Numbered from the stretch's first letter, positions 46,607 through 57,537 are shown. The stretch: DNA of 64,000 bases from Trichomonas vaginalis G3 (GCF_026262505.1 NC_067207.1:16026082-16090081), one strand, 5' to 3'. The notes: a model not told the origin generated them from the letters alone. Numbers and translations: made by a program.

Positions 46607-47329
46607 TTAGAACCACTCGAGGTTCTCCTTACGGTTGTTGAGCTTGTCACCGTCAATGTGTCTGACCCTCGTCTTCTTGTCTGGATTTGGAACCCATTGA
46701 ATTGCGACAAGCTTGCCCATGGAAATTGAACCGCGATTCCGAAGGTTAAGGTTCAAGTGTCCCAAGTTGTTGAGGACTGGGGTAAGAACCTTGCCGGTCT
46801 CCCTGTTGCGGATTTTGTATGGGTAGGGTTGGGAAATTTCATAAGCGTCATCGGCAACAAGGGTTGCCCAAACTTCCTCTTCTTCGTGTTTCTCTTCTTC
46901 CTCTTCTTCGTGTTTCTCTTCTTCCTCTTCTTCGTGTTTCTCTTCTTCCTCTTCTTCCTCGACAATTCCTTCTTCAATTTGGTACTCACGAAGTACGGTG
47001 TTGCATGTTCTGTCCTTTCCGAGTACCTTCCAGATGGCGTCTATCTCTTCGAAGAAACGGTATATGAGTCTGGCAAGGTCTCGGTTTTCTCTCTCGTAAT
47101 TGCGCAACGATTCTGAGAAATCGTTCAGGACTTTCTCATTGGAAGCTTTTTGCTTGAGGACATCGGCTTTGAGATTGGTCATCTCTGTCATAAGACTACT
47201 TTGGAGAGTCTTAATGGTGTTTGTCAGATGAGCTTTCAATTGGGCAATTTGAATTTGAATTGGGCGCTTGTCTGGCAACCTTGAAAGGACATCTGCCATT
47301 GTGTTCGGCTTCGGTGCTTGTTCGGACAT
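46607..47329 (-). CDS. HNH-domain protein with acidic repeats, copy B
   Basis: Identical to the product at 17976, including three EEEEEEKHE units and HIDGDKLNNRKENLEW. Looks whole. Confidence 0.65.
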   Translation of the reverse strand: MSEQAPKPNTMADVLSRLPDKRPIQIQIAQLKAHLTNTIKTLQSSLMTEMTNLKADVLKQKASNEKVLNDFSESLRNYERENRDLARLIYRFFEEIDAIWKVLGKDRTCNTVLREYQIEEGIVEEEEEEEKHEEEEEEKHEEEEEEKHEEEEVWATLVADDAYEISQPYPYKIRNRETGKVLTPVLNNLGHLNLNLRNRGSISMGKLVAIQWVPNPDKKTRVRHIDGDKLNNRKENLEWF

Positions 47330-47361
47330 CGAAAAAATTAAGTGGTTTGAGAATGACGGTT

Positions 47362-47946
47362 TTACTTCAAAAAGCTGGTTATGACAGTTAAGTCATACAA
47401 CAAGTTTAAAATAATATCTTGTTCTTCTTCTGAACGTTTGTTGTCTCTTCCGATAAAAGTTTGGAACATGAGAACCAAAAAACGTTTTTTGAGGAACCGA
47501 AAGAGTTCAGGCAAACGTTCATATTCCGGATATGTTGGGAGCAGTTCGAAACATCTGAGCTGACTTTCGGACAAAATTGGGACAATGTCAACAAATTCAT
47601 CTTTGGTCGGACTGCTTGAAGGTAAGTCCCTTACATGTAAGTAGCTCTGGTAAAGTCTCCTCATTTCTGCTAACTTTTGGAGTATAGCTTCGTAGTTTAG
47701 AAGTTTTAATTTTAATTGTCTTATTCCACTCTTGACATCTAAACGGTAACTATCCATGAGGTCAAGAGTAGCTTTGGTAGCTTTAAGTGGAGCTATCTGT
47801 TCCTTGACCTCTGCAATTTTGGTTGCAATTGTGATTTGAGCTCCTTTAAGTTCGCCGTCTATGTCGTTCTCAACGTCTTCAACGATGGCTTGAAACTCTT
47901 CATCGGTCCATTGAGATTGGTGTGGGACGAATTTAACTTGCTTCAT
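47362..47946 (-). CDS. Unknown helical 194-residue protein, copy B
   Basis: Identical to 18731-19315. Looks whole. Confidence 0.5.
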   Translation of the reverse strand: MKQVKFVPHQSQWTDEEFQAIVEDVENDIDGELKGAQITIATKIAEVKEQIAPLKATKATLDLMDSYRLDVKSGIRQLKLKLLNYEAILQKLAEMRRLYQSYLHVRDLPSSSPTKDEFVDIVPILSESQLRCFELLPTYPEYERLPELFRFLKKRFLVLMFQTFIGRDNKRSEEEQDIILNLLYDLTVITSFLK

Positions 47947-47988
47947 TCAAAAAATGAAAAAAAATGTTTTTACTCTAAACGTTAAGGT

Positions 47989-48354
47989 TTACAGTACTGG
48001 TTGGATGTCGCCTTCTGAGGTTATGAAGAACGGCCGTCCTGAGAAGTGGAACAGTGCTCTGAGAATTTGTATAATTCGTGGAATTGGACTCTCTCTGTTT
48101 GGAAGTTGTATCCATGGGCGCTTTGCAAAGAACTTGAGAAGAGCTTCTTTCTTCATCTCCTTTATGTCGTCTACAGGAGTGTTTTCTGGTATTTGAATTG
48201 GAATTCCGGTTTCAATTTCGATTTTCAGCGCACCTCTTCCAGACAACCAGCAGCCGAGGGACTTGTTGGCTTTGTCCTTGCCCAAGTACTGCTTAACAAC
48301 TTCATTTATCTCTATAAGGTAAATTGCCTCATCTAATGGCTCGATGTTGTCCAT
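47989..48354 (-). CDS. Unknown 121-residue protein, copy B
   Basis: Identical to 19358-19723. Looks whole. Confidence 0.5.
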   Translation of the reverse strand: MDNIEPLDEAIYLIEINEVVKQYLGKDKANKSLGCWLSGRGALKIEIETGIPIQIPENTPVDDIKEMKKEALLKFFAKRPWIQLPNRESPIPRIIQILRALFHFSGRPFFITSEGDIQPVL

Positions 48355-48709
48355 TGTTCTGTTTCAGAACTAGTCTTGTACTTTTTCAGAACAATACTTG
48401 TACTGTTTCAGAACTAGTCTTGTACTGTTTCAGAACAATACTTGTACTTTTTCAGAACAATACTTGTCCTGTTTCAGAACAAATTTCCCGTAAAAGCTCT
48501 CAATTTGTGAGAAAAATTTTCTGTTTCAGAACAATACTTGTACTTTTTCAGAACAATACTTGTACTTTTTCAGAACAATACTTGTACTGCTTCAGAACAA
48601 TACTTGTACTTTTTCAGAACAATACTTGCACTGCTTCAGAACAATACTTGTACTTTTTCAGAACAATACTTGTACTGTTTCAGAACTAGTCTTGTACTGT
48701 TTCAGAACA
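48355..48709. repeat. 22-bp TTCAGAAC array, copy B, one unit longer
   Basis: Fifteen TTCAGAAC copies in 355 bases, against fourteen in 333 bases in copy A; otherwise the same order and the same central spacer. Confidence 0.85.
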
Positions 48710-49273
48710 ATGTCCGACGTACCACCAACCCAGTCCTTTCCCAAACCAGAGGAACCTAAAGCACCAGCCCCTGCACCTCAGTTCCAGCAAGTACCTCCGA
48801 TTTACTACCAATTTCCACCTCAAGGTTACTACCCACCACAAGGCTTCCCGAACTACCCTCCTCAGCCTATGCCTTACTTCCCCAACCCTTGGATGTTTAT
48901 GCAAAACCCTGCCCCACAATTCCAATCTCAATCCAAGAGAGACCAAGAGTTCGAGGAAGGTCTGAACCGCTTACGCAAAGAGTATGCTACTACCCCAATG
49001 GAAGAAGACAGGCTCTCACTCTCTTCCCTCAAATCGACCGATTCGACTCGTACCACAGATTCGGTTCGTGACCGTGAAGACTACCTCAAGCAGTCTGAGA
49101 GACTCTTCATCCTACAACCATTTACAGTTGGAGCTCTCAAGAACATGCGCAATTACGAAGGTCAGACACCAGCTGGAGACCGCAAAACAGACATACTCAC
49201 AAGAGCCGTCCAACTGGTCAAGACAAAGACTGAGATAGTCGACTTCATTCTTGCAGCTTGCCCATACAAGTAA
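48710..49273 (+). CDS. Proline-rich 187-residue protein, copy B
   Basis: Identical to 20057-20620. Looks whole. Confidence 0.55.
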   Translation: MSDVPPTQSFPKPEEPKAPAPAPQFQQVPPIYYQFPPQGYYPPQGFPNYPPQPMPYFPNPWMFMQNPAPQFQSQSKRDQEFEEGLNRLRKEYATTPMEEDRLSLSSLKSTDSTRTTDSVRDREDYLKQSERLFILQPFTVGALKNMRNYEGQTPAGDRKTDILTRAVQLVKTKTEIVDFILAACPYK

Positions 49274-49301
49274 AAAAATAAACAATTACGAGTTAAACTT
49301 T

Positions 49302-49502
49302 TTATTCTTTCTTTTCTGAGTTGTTTAGAGCTGGTTTCTCTTGTAGGAACCTTTCGTACTCTTCCATGGTCATGTAATTGCGAATTTGGTACGCAATTCC
49401 AGGTTCGTTGTTTTTGAACCTTACGTATGTAACGCTTCCATCCTCCTCAGGGAAGTAAGCTGCTAACATCTGACCAAGTTTTCTCGGTGACTCGGAGCTC
49501 AT
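49302..49502 (-). CDS. Unknown 66-residue protein, copy B
   Basis: Identical to 20649-20849. Looks whole. Confidence 0.5.
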   Translation of the reverse strand: MSSESPRKLGQMLAAYFPEEDGSVTYVRFKNNEPGIAYQIRNYMTMEEYERFLQEKPALNNSEKKE

Positions 49503-49543
49503 TAAAAATGTCACTTTTTAAACGTTAAGTTTTTAGTCTTAAT

Positions 49544-49738
49544 TTACCCTTTGTTTACCCTTTGTTTGTCAAGGTAGTATTGGAGTGCAATTTCTCCAAA
49601 TTCTCTGTGTCGGAGTTCTTCAGCATTTTCCAAGGTGTACCTGGAGAACTCAAAGAAGTTGTCAAGAAGATACTGCCATGCTGCTCTTCTGAGTTCGTCG
49701 GTATTTTGGAAGTGTTGCACCTTCGAGTCTTCGGACAT
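49544..49738 (-). CDS. Unknown helical 64-residue protein, copy B
   Basis: Identical to 20891-21085. Looks whole. Confidence 0.5.
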   Translation of the reverse strand: MSEDSKVQHFQNTDELRRAAWQYLLDNFFEFSRYTLENAEELRHREFGEIALQYYLDKQRVNKG

Positions 49739-50644
49739 GAAAAAAAATGACACTTTTTCATTTTTTTGTATTTGACGAGAATGTCGGGTAGATGGTTAGA
49801 TCTCACCTGTTTTTTCACCTCTTTTTTCACCTCTTGAATTTGTCAAGACTTCTTCGTAAATGTTTTGTCAAGACTTCTTCGTAAATGTTTTGTCAAGACT
49901 TCTTCGTAATGAGTGTAAAGGACCCAAAAATAATGTTTAGGTGAAGAGGTGAGATCTCACCTGTTTTTTCACCTCTTTTTTCACCTCTTGAATTTTCATG
50001 AATTTCCTTAAGATAGAAAAAATAAAGTTAGTTTTTTTGTATTTTTTTGTATGTAAGATATGATTTCAGGGATTTTTTTGACGAAGTGTCAATGTTCACT
50101 TCGTCAAAAAATAACAGTTATCTAATGAAAAAGTGTCATTTTATTTTTTTATTTTGTATGTAAGATATGATTTCAGGGATTTTTTTGACGAAGTGTCAAT
50201 GTTCACTTCGTCAAAAAATAACAGTTATCTAATGAAAAAGTGTCATTTTATTTTTTTATTTTGTATGTAAGATATGATTTCAGGGATTTTTTTGACGAAG
50301 TGTCAATGTTCACTTCGTCAAAAAATAACGCTTACCATGTAAAACGGTTGTGAAAAAAAAAGAGGTGAAAAATTAGGTGAAAAAACAGGTGAGATCTCAC
50401 CTCTTCACCTAAACATTATTTTTGCTGAAAAATGACCAAATTTCATGAATTTCCTCATATGCTTGCTTCCCTCGGAAAACCTAGAGAAGAGATTCCGTAC
50501 GAAAACAGTGAAGAACAGCGAGACCGTTTTTTTTCTGGGTCGCCTAAAACTCATGAAAATCGTGAAAAATAACAGAGTATTTTGACAACTTCAAACAAGT
50601 AGGGTAGATGACACTTTTTCTATTAAACCGTTTTGGCATTTCTC
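49739..50644. promoter_or_regulatory. Repeat-rich control region, copy B
   Basis: Same content as 21086-21990: 25-base repeats, inverted arms with GGTGAGATCTCACC, and 107-bp hairpin repeats from 50049 to about 50330. Confidence 0.65.
50432..50572 (+). CDS. Possible 46-residue protein, copy B
   Basis: Identical to 21778-21918. Confidence 0.35.
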   Translation: MTKFHEFPHMLASLGKPREEIPYENSEEQRDRFFSGSPKTHENREK

Positions 50645-50824
50645 ATGAGTGAGTATAGTTCTGCCGAACCATTGGAAGAGAAGAAGTACCCTTGCTGGCA
50701 AAAGACAAAAATAGTTGCCTTGGTTGTCATTGCAATTGTACTCGTAATTGAATTCATTGTACTTCTCTTCACGTACCTAAAACTCAAGGACGGCATATGC
50801 TTTAAGAAGCTACCATCTTACTAA
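50645..50824 (+). CDS. Small membrane protein (59 residues), copy B
   Basis: Identical to 21991-22170. Looks whole. Confidence 0.6.
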   Translation: MSEYSSAEPLEEKKYPCWQKTKIVALVVIAIVLVIEFIVLLFTYLKLKDGICFKKLPSY

Positions 50825-50843
50825 GACTAAACACTTAGATTTT

Positions 50844-51719
50844 TCAAGCTTGACTTTTTACAATTTGAACTTTGTTCGCATAGATATGAATTCTGAAAGA
50901 AGTATGAGGGTCTTGTATGACTTTGTACTTCTCCCATAGTTCATATCTGTCAAACTTACCTGCCATGGACTCTTTCATAAGTTCCATGAAATCGTCTTCG
51001 GACAATCCGGGGAAAAGTACAATGTCAGTAAGTATTCTCTTTACATCCTTACTTAAACTCTTTGCTGTCTGTACACAAATGACAACTGAGATGTTAAAGT
51101 GTCTGAGCTTCTTAAGAATTCGACACATATCTTGTTCTCTATTCTTAAGCAAAGGATGAGAAGCAAAGTCATCTAAGATAAGAAGACATCTATGAGGGTA
51201 AGTCTTCCAATCGTACGATTGCAATTTCTTCGAAATGTATTCTATCTCTTTCTGTTTGTTTCTGAAGTGTTTCTTCTCTAATATTCTCTGCATTTCCTCA
51301 TTAGGGTCTTTAAACTTAGAATTTATATACTCATTTATAGCATTATACTTCAAAACTCTTCTTTGGTACTTCTTTATCCAATCTAACAACTCAGAGTCTT
51401 TTATACATACTAACTTAGACTTCTTTATAATATCTTTGAACGAATTGACGGTTTGGTCAAATTGACCAGAAGTACTACAAATGACAACTAACTCATAGAA
51501 TGGGTTCTTCTCATCTAGTTCTTGTTGTTGTGCAGCCATTTTAAGATAAGTGAAAGTCTTACCCGACCCAGGTGGTGCAATTAGACCTGTTATACCATTC
51601 TGAGCAAATAAGAACTTGTCATGTATAGGTTTTATCTGAGCATTTTCTAACTTCCTCTTGTTCTTGTTTAAAACATTCTCAAATTTCTTGTCAATGTCAG
51701 CAAACTTTTTTTCTAACAT
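50844..51719 (-). CDS. ATP: A32-type packaging ATPase, copy B
   Basis: Identical to 22190-23065, with GLIAPPGSGKT and LLILDDF. Looks whole. Confidence 0.88.
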   Translation of the reverse strand: MLEKKFADIDKKFENVLNKNKRKLENAQIKPIHDKFLFAQNGITGLIAPPGSGKTFTYLKMAAQQQELDEKNPFYELVVICSTSGQFDQTVNSFKDIIKKSKLVCIKDSELLDWIKKYQRRVLKYNAINEYINSKFKDPNEEMQRILEKKHFRNKQKEIEYISKKLQSYDWKTYPHRCLLILDDFASHPLLKNREQDMCRILKKLRHFNISVVICVQTAKSLSKDVKRILTDIVLFPGLSEDDFMELMKESMAGKFDRYELWEKYKVIQDPHTSFRIHIYANKVQIVKSQA

Positions 51720-51755
51720 ATTTTTAGAAAAATTAAAATTTTTATCTTTTAGAAA

Positions 51756-52208
51756 ATGTCTAGCGATTTCGCTATCTATATTCGAGACAAGCTTTTCGAC
51801 AGCAAAACATCTGTCGACCATAAAATCTTACATAGTGTAAACAAGAAAGGTGAATTTGTTCTAAAGTTCTGTTTCTGGGAATATGACAAGAACCATAAAA
51901 CATTAGGCAGAGAAGTCTTAAAATTTGTCAATGACAGACTTGTTGACAGAGATGACGCCTCTTGGAGAGATGAAGTCCAACAAAACTTCTTAGAATGCAA
52001 AGAAGACACATGCGCTGTTCTTGAAGATGAAATAGAAAACAGAATAGATGAGCTATTAAAGGACAAAGAACTTTTACATAAATATAGTTGCGCCAAATTT
52101 GACATAACTCCACCAGAAAAGAAGAAGAGAGAAAAGAAAGAAAAGAAAGTAGAAGAAGAGAAGAAAGAACCTGAACCAGTTCCAGAGAAAAAGAAATTTG
52201 ACATGTAA
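51756..52208 (+). CDS. Unknown protein with Lys/Glu-rich tail, copy B
   Basis: 150 residues, looks whole. Folded-looking first 110 residues (LKFCFWEYDKNHK, DEIENRIDELLKDKELL) and a KKREKKEKKVEEEKK tail. Divergent from the packaging ATPase across a 36-base gap. Function unknown. Confidence 0.55.
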   Translation: MSSDFAIYIRDKLFDSKTSVDHKILHSVNKKGEFVLKFCFWEYDKNHKTLGREVLKFVNDRLVDRDDASWRDEVQQNFLECKEDTCAVLEDEIENRIDELLKDKELLHKYSCAKFDITPPEKKKREKKEKKVEEEKKEPEPVPEKKKFDM

Positions 52209-52224
52209 AAATAAAATTTTATTT

Positions 52225-52644
52225 TTAGAACATTTCTGGGTCAATGTCAATGTTCTCTTCCTCTTTAGGAGCAAACACTGGCTTAGACTCTAAAATCTTT
52301 TTACCCAATTTACCTTGAACTTCAACTATCTTAGACTCATAATATTCATAGTCGTCTGCTTTCTTTGGTTCATAAGGTATAACAAGTTTGTATGCTTTGC
52401 CTTCTTTAAGGTTTGAGAACCTTCTGTCAAAACTTTCTTTGACTGCTAACAAACCTTCTATGTCTAAGTCTTCAAATTTCGCACCATTTTTAGTCACAAT
52501 AGCAAACTTAACTGGTTCGATGTTCCAAACTTTGCTGAATGAAGACTTTTCAAAATGGTAGAAGTAAACATTCAAATATGTGAATGGGTCTAGTTCTTCT
52601 TTAAGTCCTGACATGTACTTGTTTACTGAGATGAATTTTGCCAT
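52225..52644 (-). CDS. Unknown 139-residue protein, copy B
   Basis: Identical to 23569-23988. Looks whole. Confidence 0.5.
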   Translation of the reverse strand: MAKFISVNKYMSGLKEELDPFTYLNVYFYHFEKSSFSKVWNIEPVKFAIVTKNGAKFEDLDIEGLLAVKESFDRRFSNLKEGKAYKLVIPYEPKKADDYEYYESKIVEVQGKLGKKILESKPVFAPKEEENIDIDPEMF

Positions 52645-52679
52645 CTTTTTCTATCGGATAAAAAATATTTTTTTTAAAT

Positions 52680-53915
52680 TTACTCAGAAAAAATTTTCTT
52701 TGTATATACACCATTCTGTACGTCTAAAAGACTTTTGACATTTGCCAAGAATGTTCGTTTAGACGCTGTCATATAACCATATTCTTGACAATATTGTTTA
52801 TACGAATCGTACAATGACCTTTCATCTAATGACACAAAGTCAGTTTCATCTATGAACAGTTCATATACACTCTTGTTTGCTTCTAACAATGTTTGTCTCT
52901 CTTCGGTATGTGGAATTTGTCTTGGATTGAACTTAGAAATATCTAATGTCATAAAATATGAGAACAAGTGGTTGTAAAAGTCAGATGTCAAAGTTTCTGC
53001 TAAGTCGTCAAAATATTCTGTATCTTGCATATGAGAATCTGACGTTCTGACAACTACATATCTTCTGTCAGAACTTTCTAACTTCATCGGAACAGCATTG
53101 TTTGAAATCATAATGAAGTTTGCAACATTTTCACAAACTCTTTGGTCTTTATATTTTCTTTCAACAACTCCAACTTTATCTGTTATAAGACTCTTCAAAG
53201 CATCTGAGTTTAAAACTTTTGTTGTATCTATACTTTGAAGTTCGTTACAAACTATAAGTTTCATATTCTCTATTGAGGAGTTAAACTTGCCACAGATGTT
53301 TTCTAAGTTTGTCATATTCGGATTCGAATAACCTTCTAACAGTTTGCACAAAATATCTGTAAAGAATGTGTTCTTACCAGTTCCTTGTTTTCCAATTATA
53401 ATGAGAGCAGTTTCATTTTTAGCACTTGGATGTTGTAAGATGTTTGCAAACCAACATAAGATATACTCATAGACTCTTTCGTTTCCATTGCATATAATTT
53501 CTTTGACATGGTCTAACCAAGCTTCTATAATATTTTCTTTCCATTCTACTTGTTCATATTTATATCCAGTGAAGATAGAATAGAAGTTTGGAGAAGGTGT
53601 ATAGAACTTTATACCTCGAACTGAAAAATCTTCTAACTTTGACAATAAGATATCCCAAGCATCTAACATCTTCATGCCAACTTGTACGACTTTTATTTTC
53701 TTAAGTTTCTGTCTACATTCTTGTTCTGAAACTATTGTTGCTCTTGGTTTGTTAAAGACTACATCCCATTCTTTCATAACATAACATTCTGGGGCAGAGT
53801 CGACATAAATGACTAAACGTTTCAAATTCTCGACTGCTTTGTTATAGTCTCTAAATGGACACATATTTCTGAATGCTTGGAAGTCATAAAAATCTGAAAC
53901 ATCTATTCTGTACAT
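52680..53915 (-). CDS. Superfamily 3 helicase (D5-like), copy B
   Basis: 411 residues, looks whole. Walker A IIIGKQGTGKNTFF near residue 172, Walker B LIVCNELQSID near 215, motif C NFIMISNNAVP near 267, and a winged-helix-like C-terminus (LYDSYKQYCQEYGYMTASKR) often seen in D5 helicases. It should act with the protein-primed polymerase in replicating the element. Confidence 0.85.
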   Translation of the reverse strand: MYRIDVSDFYDFQAFRNMCPFRDYNKAVENLKRLVIYVDSAPECYVMKEWDVVFNKPRATIVSEQECRQKLKKIKVVQVGMKMLDAWDILLSKLEDFSVRGIKFYTPSPNFYSIFTGYKYEQVEWKENIIEAWLDHVKEIICNGNERVYEYILCWFANILQHPSAKNETALIIIGKQGTGKNTFFTDILCKLLEGYSNPNMTNLENICGKFNSSIENMKLIVCNELQSIDTTKVLNSDALKSLITDKVGVVERKYKDQRVCENVANFIMISNNAVPMKLESSDRRYVVVRTSDSHMQDTEYFDDLAETLTSDFYNHLFSYFMTLDISKFNPRQIPHTEERQTLLEANKSVYELFIDETDFVSLDERSLYDSYKQYCQEYGYMTASKRTFLANVKSLLDVQNGVYTKKIFSE

Positions 53916-53944
53916 TTTTATAAAAATAAAAAAAAATATTTTTT

Positions 53945-54742
53945 TTATTCTTGACTTTGTTGTTGCATTTGTTGCATTTGTTGTTCTTGAGCTATTTGTT
54001 GTTGAAGTTGTTCTTGTAATACAATACTTTCACCAGTTGCATCTTCCAATTCGAAACTTTCTGCCGTCATTGACAAATACATAGGACATAAAAGTTTTAC
54101 AGGAACAAAGTTTGCGTCAACTAATGTCAACGTTATACTTGCCAAAGTGTTTGAGTTCACTAAGGTTGAAAATTCTGCATTCGAATGAACAATAGGCAAA
54201 CCAGCAGAGAAAGTATTGTTTATACGCATAAGTATCTTTTGGTCATAATAGTTTCTGTCGACGTTCGAATAACACTTTGAACCTAAGTTTGAAACAATAT
54301 ATAAGATTGGTGTGCTTAATGTCAATGGAATAGACATTCCTTGTATGACACCTTTTCCTGTTATAGGAAACTGTTGGTAGTAAAAACCAGAAATAAGTTT
54401 TGTATTATAGCTCATATTGTTTATAGTAAACTCAGTCGGACATCCAAACATAATGAAACCTGCTCTAGTTGCAGCACATGTTACACCCGTACTTAAAGTA
54501 TTAAATAAGTCAACAAAACCTGTTGGTGGTATATCTGAGTAAGTATCTTCAAAGGAGTATTTTTTACCATTCACAACAATAAAGTCTTCTGGTGTCAAAA
54601 GAGCAAAACAGGCTTTAGTCGTCATTGTGTTTAAGGTTAGTTTACAATATCGTCCTTGAGGACTTTGTAAGTTTGTTGTTATAGAATTATATGACTCGGG
54701 GTTTTTAGTCGTAATAGTATAAACCATTATATCTTCTGCCAT
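53945..54742 (-). CDS. Minor capsid (penton-like) candidate, copy B
   Basis: 265 residues, looks whole. Starts MAEDIMVYTITTKNPESYNS; beta-rich body; final strands ITLTLVDANFVPVKLLCPMY; Gln-rich tail. Same reasoning as for 25289. Confidence 0.58.
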   Translation of the reverse strand: MAEDIMVYTITTKNPESYNSITTNLQSPQGRYCKLTLNTMTTKACFALLTPEDFIVVNGKKYSFEDTYSDIPPTGFVDLFNTLSTGVTCAATRAGFIMFGCPTEFTINNMSYNTKLISGFYYQQFPITGKGVIQGMSIPLTLSTPILYIVSNLGSKCYSNVDRNYYDQKILMRINNTFSAGLPIVHSNAEFSTLVNSNTLASITLTLVDANFVPVKLLCPMYLSMTAESFELEDATGESIVLQEQLQQQIAQEQQMQQMQQQSQE

Positions 54743-54752
54743 TTATATATAT

Positions 54753-54983
54753 TTAAAAGTTTTTCTGAAAGTGGAGAAGAACTTCATCTAAACTTTCACA
54801 TGGCGTTTCTTGAAGTTCTCTGTCTAAGAAGTTCAAATATTTTGTAAAGACATAGAACTTTCCTTTGTCTACACGAACAAACAAAACAGGGTCTTTCATA
54901 TCGTTCAAAAGTGTGTAAAGTCCTTTACATGAAATAAAGTCTATATTATTTTTCTTCAAACATCTTTCAAGAAGTTTTGACAT
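54753..54983 (-). CDS. Unknown 76-residue protein, copy B
   Basis: Identical to 26096-26326. Looks whole. Confidence 0.5.
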   Translation of the reverse strand: MSKLLERCLKKNNIDFISCKGLYTLLNDMKDPVLFVRVDKGKFYVFTKYLNFLDRELQETPCESLDEVLLHFQKNF

Positions 54984-54989
54984 TTTTAC

Positions 54990-55568
54990 TTAGCAAATAA
55001 ATTTTAATGAAATGTTGTGGTCGTCAAATATTTTTATGACGTCTGGGAAACTATACTTTAAGTTCAACGTTTCACCTCTTTTCATAACGTATATCTTGTC
55101 AATGACATTATATGAAACACCACAGCAACTAATGTCGGGTTCTATTTCTTTGATGTTTATATCGTCTGCCTCTGTCAAAAGTTTCAATAGTTCTTTCAAA
55201 ACTTCATGAGGTGCAATGACATATGAGTTCACTTTTACAGGGTTGTGTTCGACCAAGTTTAACATTATACCTAAAGCTTGACAAATCTTCTCCTGAGTTT
55301 GAAGTTTGTCTTTCAGTTGTTGGTAGTCGTTTCGAATATCTGCAACAGAACTTAAGTCTCTGCTAACTTCAGGATATGTTGGTTCTTTTACAGGAACAAT
55401 TGTTATACCATCTTCGTCTTCGTATGGTTTCCCCACTTCAACATCTCTGTCTTTGACATTGACAACAACACTTTGACTGTTTGTTTGAGTTGGTGAATTT
55501 AACTTCACATCTGCCACCGCCATTAAACCTTTTGAAACACTCACGCTTCTATTTTTCGGAAATGACAT
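54990..55568 (-). CDS. Conserved Maverick 192-residue protein, copy B
   Basis: Identical to 26333-26911. Looks whole. Confidence 0.6.
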   Translation of the reverse strand: MSFPKNRSVSVSKGLMAVADVKLNSPTQTNSQSVVVNVKDRDVEVGKPYEDEDGITIVPVKEPTYPEVSRDLSSVADIRNDYQQLKDKLQTQEKICQALGIMLNLVEHNPVKVNSYVIAPHEVLKELLKLLTEADDINIKEIEPDISCCGVSYNVIDKIYVMKRGETLNLKYSFPDVIKIFDDHNISLKFIC

Positions 55569-55586
55569 TTTACTTAGAATAAAAAG
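55569..55586. promoter_or_regulatory. 18-base bidirectional spacer, copy B
   Basis: TTTACTTAGAATAAAAAG, same as 26912-26929. Confidence 0.6.
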
Positions 55587-56006
55587 ATGGATGTATTCGG
55601 ATATCTTATTGAATTGAAGCAGAACAAAGTTTACACACACAAACAATACAAATACATTGACAGAATAGTTCTTTATACAAACAATGGTAAATGTTATAGA
55701 ATAGCAGTCTTTGCTGAACCTAAATATTTTCATAAAGCAAAGAAAGTTGGTATAACCGAGATGGTGAAAGTTCTTGACGTTGACAAAAATATAACAACAA
55801 AACTTACAGATATTTCTAAAGGAAAGTTTATCTTACAATATTATGTCAAAACTGGCGTACTGTCAATATTTGACGGAGAGAAGTCAGTTCAAGAACAACT
55901 TACTGACCTGCTGCCAAAATCTGCTCGATGGAAGCTGTCGTTATGCCAATCTGAGGAGCCCCAGCAGGTTTCATCGAACGAATCTTCAAAAGAGCATCTT
56001 CCGTGA
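55587..56006 (+). CDS. Unknown 139-residue protein overlapping the capsid gene tail, copy B
   Basis: Identical to 26930-27349. Looks whole. Confidence 0.55.
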   Translation: MDVFGYLIELKQNKVYTHKQYKYIDRIVLYTNNGKCYRIAVFAEPKYFHKAKKVGITEMVKVLDVDKNITTKLTDISKGKFILQYYVKTGVLSIFDGEKSVQEQLTDLLPKSARWKLSLCQSEEPQQVSSNESSKEHLP

Positions 56007-57505
56007 AAAGTGCTATTGGTTTTGTAAACTTCTTTGCTCTCAGTTCATCTGGACCGTCTCTGTCACCAGTATATTGTATTTGTACAGTACCAACAGTTGA
56101 AATACCACCCATAAAGTCTTCTGAGTCAGCAAATGGAATGCCAAGCCAAAAGTTTGAACGGTCTCCATTTGTATATTGAGTTTTTTGACCTCCTGTATGA
56201 GTCCATACTTTCACATATGGCATAATAGAACTTTGCATTTCAGGGTTAATGGTTGTTGTGAAGTTGTTGTTAAAGTTCATAGCATCTAATGTCAAGTTGT
56301 ATGACCTCATATCCTCAACTGTAGAATATTCTTCTCTTGGATAATATTTGCCATCTATGTTTATATGATATTTAATACCGGGGTTGTAGAAACAAGAATA
56401 GTCATTTATAGTTCGTCTGAACAGTACAAACATAGTATCTGCATGTTTCATTGCAGTTGTTAAAGCAATATCTGTTCTTGCACCTGGGTCAGCACTTTGG
56501 TTTCCAACTTCACCTGCAAAGTCTTTGACAGATATTTGGTGTATAGGGAACATAAGTGGAACTGCAATATATTTGGCAGCTAAAGCATTTGAAATATCTG
56601 GGTCCAACATATAGACTGCAAGTCTGCTTTCTATTCTCTTGCATTCAAACTTTTCGCATGTAAACTTAACTGGGTCCCAAGCAGTTCCAGCAGCATTGAA
56701 ATAATAGTTTACTTCATTGTTGAAGTTTGAGAAACCAAAGTCTAAGTCAACTTTGTCTTTGCAAAAGTCACAGAACTTGGCTCCACCAGTTCCAGCTACA
56801 GTAATGCTGAATGGGTCTTGTGTTGGTGCAATGACTAAGTTATTTTTGCTTGGAGTAAGTTCGATAGAAATTTTTCCTGCCCAGTTTGGCAAGTATCTTA
56901 AAAACCTGAAGATGAGGAAAGATGACAAAGGAACTCTAAGTTTCAGTTTTACTTTAGTGGCAGCAGTTCCATCTGAACCAGAAAGGTTAACATAAACTCC
57001 TGGAACGTTAGGGTCAAGTCTTCTTATTTTCTCAATATTTGCATACTGGTCTGTTTGTTCTCTAGCTTGTGGTTGTACTGAGTTTTCTCAAAGCGAACCA
57101 TTCATAGTTTGCCCATGTTACTGTTTGAACTAAGTCAGAGTTAGAATATATCTTATATCCCATGAAAACTTCTGGAGCATATTGGTATCCGACATAGAAA
57201 ATTCCATTGCAACCTTTCTTGTCAGACAACTTGGCAGAAGGTTTTATTTCAATGTCTTGTTCCACGTATAAGAATGAGTTGTCAATAGAAATAATATGAA
57301 ACCTGTCGCAAGCAATATCTACTGTTGTTGAAGAACCTTCTCCAAACTCACCTACGTTTCCATAAGAAACAGCAGTTGTATATTCGTAAGTTCCAGGAAC
57401 TATTTCTGACCTTCTAATGGCATTGTCGCATTCGTTATACCATTCGGAAACATTTCCGTTCATGGCGTCCAAAACTGTTGGCGTTATATTCTGAGCGGCG
57501 TACAT
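55900..57505 (-). pseudogene. Major capsid protein candidate, copy B, looks broken
   Basis: Counterpart of 27243-28845. About one break. Confidence 0.7.
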
Positions 57506-57537
57506 TTCATATGGGTAAAAATATAGAATAGTTGGAT

